9,733 bases of DNA from Planctomycetota bacterium (GTDB taxonomy: Bacteria > Planctomycetota > Phycisphaerae > Sedimentisphaerales > Anaerohalosphaeraceae): contig JAGHBX010000114.1 in the NCBI GenBank assembly GCA_021160785.1, positions 1 to 9,733 on the forward strand, in the 5' to 3' direction. The position numbers and the translations under genes were made by a program. Positions 7,251-9,733 of the stretch are shown here, in pieces. Position 1 is the first letter of the stretch. Each line of letters starts with the position of its first letter. Under the pieces are notes generated by a model, which had not been told where the DNA came from, searched no databases, and saw only the letters and a program-made list of their open reading frames with translations.

Positions 7251-7733
7251 ATGAGAAAGTTTTACAGCCAATCCGGTTTTACGCTTAGCGAGATGCTTGT
7301 CGTTGTTGCGATATTGCTGATCCTCGCCGGCGCGCTTGTGGGTTTCGGCAGGCATCTGAAGCAACAGGCCCGGGCGAATCTCTGTGGGTGCACGATCAGC
7401 GTAATAATCGCGGCGATTGAGCAGTACCACGACTGGCATGATGCGTTTCCGGCCCCGGACTTTCCGGTGGACCCGGCCAATGATCCGAGGAGGTTGCCGA
7501 TAGAGAATCTGTATGCCCAGCTCTATGATCAGCCCAGGTCATGTGCGTTGTGCGAGCAGATAGAGAAATCACAGAAAGGCGATACCGACGGCGACAGGGC
7601 ATTTGAGTTCCTGGACCCGTGGGGCAAGCCTCTTGATTACCGGTATCAGTTGGGCATGACTTTCCCGGTGGTTGAATCGGGCGGGCCTGATGGTGATTTG
7701 ACAACCTCCGCAGACAATATCAGCAGCAAGTAA
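7251..7733 (+). CDS. Short GspG-like pseudopilin
   Basis: A 160-aa prepilin-like protein. Leader MRKFYSQSG is cut before F10, with Glu at mature position 5 (E14) and a hydrophobic helix to about 31. LDPWGKPLDYRY (121-132) is close to the DPWGNPYxY motif of GspG major pseudopilins, followed by ESGGPDGDLTTSADNI (142-157), a degraded form of the Asp/Gly-rich C-terminal loop. Length matches GspG. Four cysteines form a CxC (C45/C47) and a CxxC (C98/C101), uncommon for a GspG and possibly disulfide-forming outside the cytoplasm. The start is 24 nt after the previous stop and has only a weak purine-rich site (GGCGGG), so translation may depend on readout from the upstream gene. It is followed by a terminator-like hairpin. 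Being the GspG-like member, it might be the main subunit, with the longer proteins as partners, but this is inference. Confidence 0.87.
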   Translation: MRKFYSQSGFTLSEMLVVVAILLILAGALVGFGRHLKQQARANLCGCTISVIIAAIEQYHDWHDAFPAPDFPVDPANDPRRLPIENLYAQLYDQPRSCALCEQIEKSQKGDTDGDRAFEFLDPWGKPLDYRYQLGMTFPVVESGGPDGDLTTSADNISSK

Positions 7734-7738
7734 TTGCC

Positions 7739-7757
7739 GGTGGGCCAAGAGTCCACC
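7739..7757 (+). other. Hairpin directly after the GspG-like gene
   Basis: GGTGGG (7739-7744) pairs with TCCACC (7752-7757), with one G-T pair and a 7-nt loop. It starts 5 nt after the stop codon and has no T-run, so it may protect the 3' end or pause transcription rather than terminate it. Confidence 0.4.
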
Positions 7758-7786
7758 CTGCCGCTGCTGTATTTAGGCGGAGATGT

Positions 7787-7814
7787 AAATTAGCCGCCTT
7801 TGGCGGAAATTTTT
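7787..7814 (+). terminator. Rho-independent terminator-like hairpin
   Basis: CCGCC (7794-7798), loop TTT and GGCGG (7802-7806) form a compact stem. AAATT/AATTT outer arms (7787-7791 with 7808-7812) can extend it, and a run of five T follows at 7810-7814. It lies 60-80 nt after the stop of the GspG-like gene and before the next pilin gene. A second GGCGG at 7776-7780 could pair with the same CCGCC and displace the terminator stem. Confidence 0.55.
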
Positions 7815-7826
7815 GCCATAAAGTTC

Positions 7827-7874
7827 AGAGTTCGTAGTTTAGGATTCGTCTACCAACTACGAACTACCAACTCT
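7827..7874. repeat. Heptamer-based palindromic repeat
   Basis: AGTTCGTAGTT (7829-7839) and its perfect reverse complement AACTACGAACT (7855-7865) are separated by a 15-nt loop. The right side is made of three consecutive 7-nt units, ACCAACT, ACGAACT, ACCAACT (7852-7872), and the left arm starts with the inverted unit AGTTCGT. The element is AT-richer than the flanking genes. It looks like an intergenic repeat family (short heptamer tandem or small palindromic element), though an operator or RNA hairpin in the leader of the next gene is also possible. Confidence 0.7.
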
Positions 7875-7918
7875 ATGGCTAATACAGATTCCTGTACCAT
7901 TGAATTAAGGAATATGGA

Positions 7919-8866
7919 ATGATAAGAATAAGACATGTTCGCAGCCGGCCGGCGTTTACGCTGATCGAACTGCTTGTGGTTATCGCCATCATATCCCTGC
8001 TCACAGGCCTGCTTGTGCCGGGCATCAAGGTGATTAGAACGGCGGCCAAACGTCTTAAGCAAGCGTCCGTCTTTCATGGTTACAGGACCGGACTCGAGCT
8101 TTTCAGCAGAGATTTCAACGACTATCCGGATTCGGAGAGGCTTCCCGGAACCGGCTCGACTAATCTTATCTGCGGCGCTCAGCATCTGGCCGAAGCCATG
8201 ATGGGCATCGATCAGAAAGGATTCGACCCGAAGAGCAAGTGGTATTCCCCGGGCTATACTACCAATACAGATATCTACGCAAGCGCCACCCGCGGCTCGA
8301 CGGCCGCTGAGATAGCGGCAAGCGATAATCGTCGCAAGGAGGTTTATGTCGAGCAGAAAGACGACGGGTGTTATGCCCTGGCGGACATTTATTCCGGCGG
8401 CAGCATCGCGCCGGTGTACAGCCCTTCGGGTTTCGCCCAGGCAAGGGCGCCGGTGCTGACCGATATTTTCAAGAAGAAACGCATTACACTGACCACCGCA
8501 ACCGGCGGAACGATCCGGGTCAAGGTCGGAACGCCGGTGCTGTATTTCAAGGCGGACGCAACGACCAAAAACTTCAAGAGTACTCTTCCGTTAGGCAATT
8601 ACAGAAAGTTCATTTATAACTACGAAGACAACCGTGCGATCATCGAACTGGGAACCGTGCTGGATCAGACGGTCAAACACAAATACGACGAGAGCGAGAT
8701 TGACAACAACACGTCCAGAAACGGCGTCCAGCTTTTCTATCACAACATAACGGATCCCGGTGTTGACGCATTTGAAAAACCTTACAATCACAATACGTTT
8801 ATCCTGATGTCGGCGGGCCCGGACGGCGTGTTCGGGACAAAGGATGACGTAACTAATTTCCAATAG
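7919..8866 (+). CDS. Long prepilin-like (PulG-type pseudopilin) protein 2
   Basis: A 315-aa filament subunit candidate. Basic leader MIRIRHVRSRPA is cut before F13, with FTLIELLVVIAII as the typical mature start (Glu at position 5, E17). As in the gene at 6294, Ala replaces Gly before the cut. Shared blocks: CGAQHLAEAMMG (85-96), FDPKS (102-106), ALADIYSG (153-160), KVGTPVLYFKA (202-212) and SAGPDGVFGTKDDVTNF (298-314). It is the most divergent of the three long paralogues in the middle. The start follows AAGGA at 7907-7911 with 7 nt spacing. It lies downstream of a terminator-like hairpin and a palindromic repeat, so its expression may be uncoupled from the genes before it. No clear promoter was found in the spacer. 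Specific role unknown. Confidence 0.88.
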   Translation: MIRIRHVRSRPAFTLIELLVVIAIISLLTGLLVPGIKVIRTAAKRLKQASVFHGYRTGLELFSRDFNDYPDSERLPGTGSTNLICGAQHLAEAMMGIDQKGFDPKSKWYSPGYTTNTDIYASATRGSTAAEIAASDNRRKEVYVEQKDDGCYALADIYSGGSIAPVYSPSGFAQARAPVLTDIFKKKRITLTTATGGTIRVKVGTPVLYFKADATTKNFKSTLPLGNYRKFIYNYEDNRAIIELGTVLDQTVKHKYDESEIDNNTSRNGVQLFYHNITDPGVDAFEKPYNHNTFILMSAGPDGVFGTKDDVTNFQ

Positions 8867-8896
8867 AGACGCAGACATGGGCAAGGAGATATTAAG

Positions 8897-9733
8897 ATGA
8901 AGACCAAGTCAGGAACGTTGGCGTGCAGTCGCGGGTTTACCTTAGCCGAGCTGCTTACCGCGATGGCAATCATGGCGATTCTGATCGGACTGCTTGTGCC
9001 GACCCTAACACTTGTTCAGAAAACCGCACAGAAGGTCAGGCAGAAATCGCAGTTTCACGGCATCGACATCGCGATGGAGAGCTTCCGAACAGATTTCGGA
9101 GACTACCCGGATTCATCCTACAAGCCGGGCTTTGATTCCGGCTACTGCGGCGCGCAGAAACTCGCCGAAGCAATCGTCGGCTATGACGGCTTCGGCGTCC
9201 ATCCGAAGACGGGTTTCAGGTCGGATGGGATGAATGACGTCGACGGCGATAATGTACCCGAACTAATCTATGATGTTGTCAACGGGATAACCGGTTCCAA
9301 TGGGTATGTCGAAACCGCTGCGGACAATCACAAGGTCAGGAAGGGTCCTTACCTCGAACTCGATTCCGCCAACGCGGTCAAGCTTGACGACTTGTATGCC
9401 AATCCGGTCGGAACTACGCCCCTGAACTCGGACACGTATGTCTTAGCGGATATGTTCGGCAAGGTTACCAACCAGACAACGCACAAGAAAACGGGAATGC
9501 CGATTCTGTACTATAAGGCCGATGTCGGCGGTATAGATCATGACCCGCCAAGTATGTTCCCCCTGCCCGCGCGAAATGTCTACAATATTCTCGACAACAG
9601 TCCGATTTACAAAACAGCCCCGCCCTTTGGCAACACACCCCATCCGATGGCTGCTGCTATTACTGGCGAACCCCTCTTTTACGACCGGACGTGGAATCGG
9701 AATTTTCCCGGCCCTCCTCGTCGGCCTTATAAG
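8897..9733 (+). CDS. Long prepilin-like (PulG-type pseudopilin) protein 3, 3'-truncated
   Basis: A prepilin-like gene open to the last base, with 279 codons visible. Leader MKTKSGTLACSRG is cut before F14 (canonical Gly), with Glu at mature position 5 (E18) and a hydrophobic helix to about 40. Shared blocks: CGAQKLAEAIVG (84-95), VHPKTGF (101-107), GPYLELDSANA (150-160), DDLYAN (164-169), YVLADMFGK (181-189) and KTGMPILYYKA (198-208). These are closer to the protein at 6294 than to that at 7919. The window stops at RRPYK, which aligns with QRPYR just before the C-terminal Asp/Gly loop of its paralogue, so perhaps 25-30 residues are missing. The start has AAGGAG at 8883-8888, 8 nt upstream, and lies 30 nt after the preceding stop, so the two are probably co-transcribed. 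Confidence 0.87.
   Translation, partial: MKTKSGTLACSRGFTLAELLTAMAIMAILIGLLVPTLTLVQKTAQKVRQKSQFHGIDIAMESFRTDFGDYPDSSYKPGFDSGYCGAQKLAEAIVGYDGFGVHPKTGFRSDGMNDVDGDNVPELIYDVVNGITGSNGYVETAADNHKVRKGPYLELDSANAVKLDDLYANPVGTTPLNSDTYVLADMFGKVTNQTTHKKTGMPILYYKADVGGIDHDPPSMFPLPARNVYNILDNSPIYKTAPPFGNTPHPMAAAITGEPLFYDRTWNRNFPGPPRRPYK

Overview
The window is a type IV pilus / type II secretion-like (type IV filament) gene cluster. All eight convincing genes lie on the + strand, and both ends are cut inside genes. The organism is probably a Planctomycetota bacterium, perhaps of the Phycisphaerae lineage. I infer this from the assembly ATPases next to a run of large PulG-like pseudopilins that carry AQ(K/H)LAEA, G(M/T)P(I/V)LY(Y/F)(R/K)A and SAG(P/K)DGxxGTxDD blocks. 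This assignment is from pattern memory, not from a search.

Left half (1-4934), the motors. A GspE/PilB-type ATPase, truncated at the window start, is followed 12 nt later by a PilT-type retraction ATPase. A 362-nt gap without a convincing gene comes next. It holds GC-rich hairpins, a good sigma70-like promoter (TTGCTA-17-TATAAT) and a possible 15-codon leader peptide that overlaps the next start codon. A second, complete PilB/GspE ATPase follows. Both extension-type ATPases have tandem MshEN-like N-terminal motifs, a domain type known to bind cyclic di-GMP in MshE-family ATPases, and both have the four-cysteine metal site. PilT lacks the N-terminal domain and the cysteines, as expected.

Middle (4982-6235), the inner-membrane platform protein PilC/GspF, with its start fixed by a strong ribosome binding site.

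Right half (6294-9733), the filament subunits. There are four class III prepilin-like genes: a long one (310 aa), a short GspG-like one (160 aa), a second long one (315 aa) and a third long one that runs off the window end. The three long ones are clearly paralogous. A 185-nt spacer between the second and third subunit genes holds a terminator-like hairpin with a competing upstream arm, then a heptamer-based palindromic repeat.

Working model: PilB-type ATPases drive PilC to extract processed pilins from the inner membrane into a periplasmic or surface filament, PilT drives disassembly, and cyclic di-GMP may tune the extension motors. The prepilin peptidase, secretin and PilM/N/O-type alignment proteins are not in the window and must lie elsewhere. 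No tRNA, rRNA, CRISPR or transposase gene was seen.
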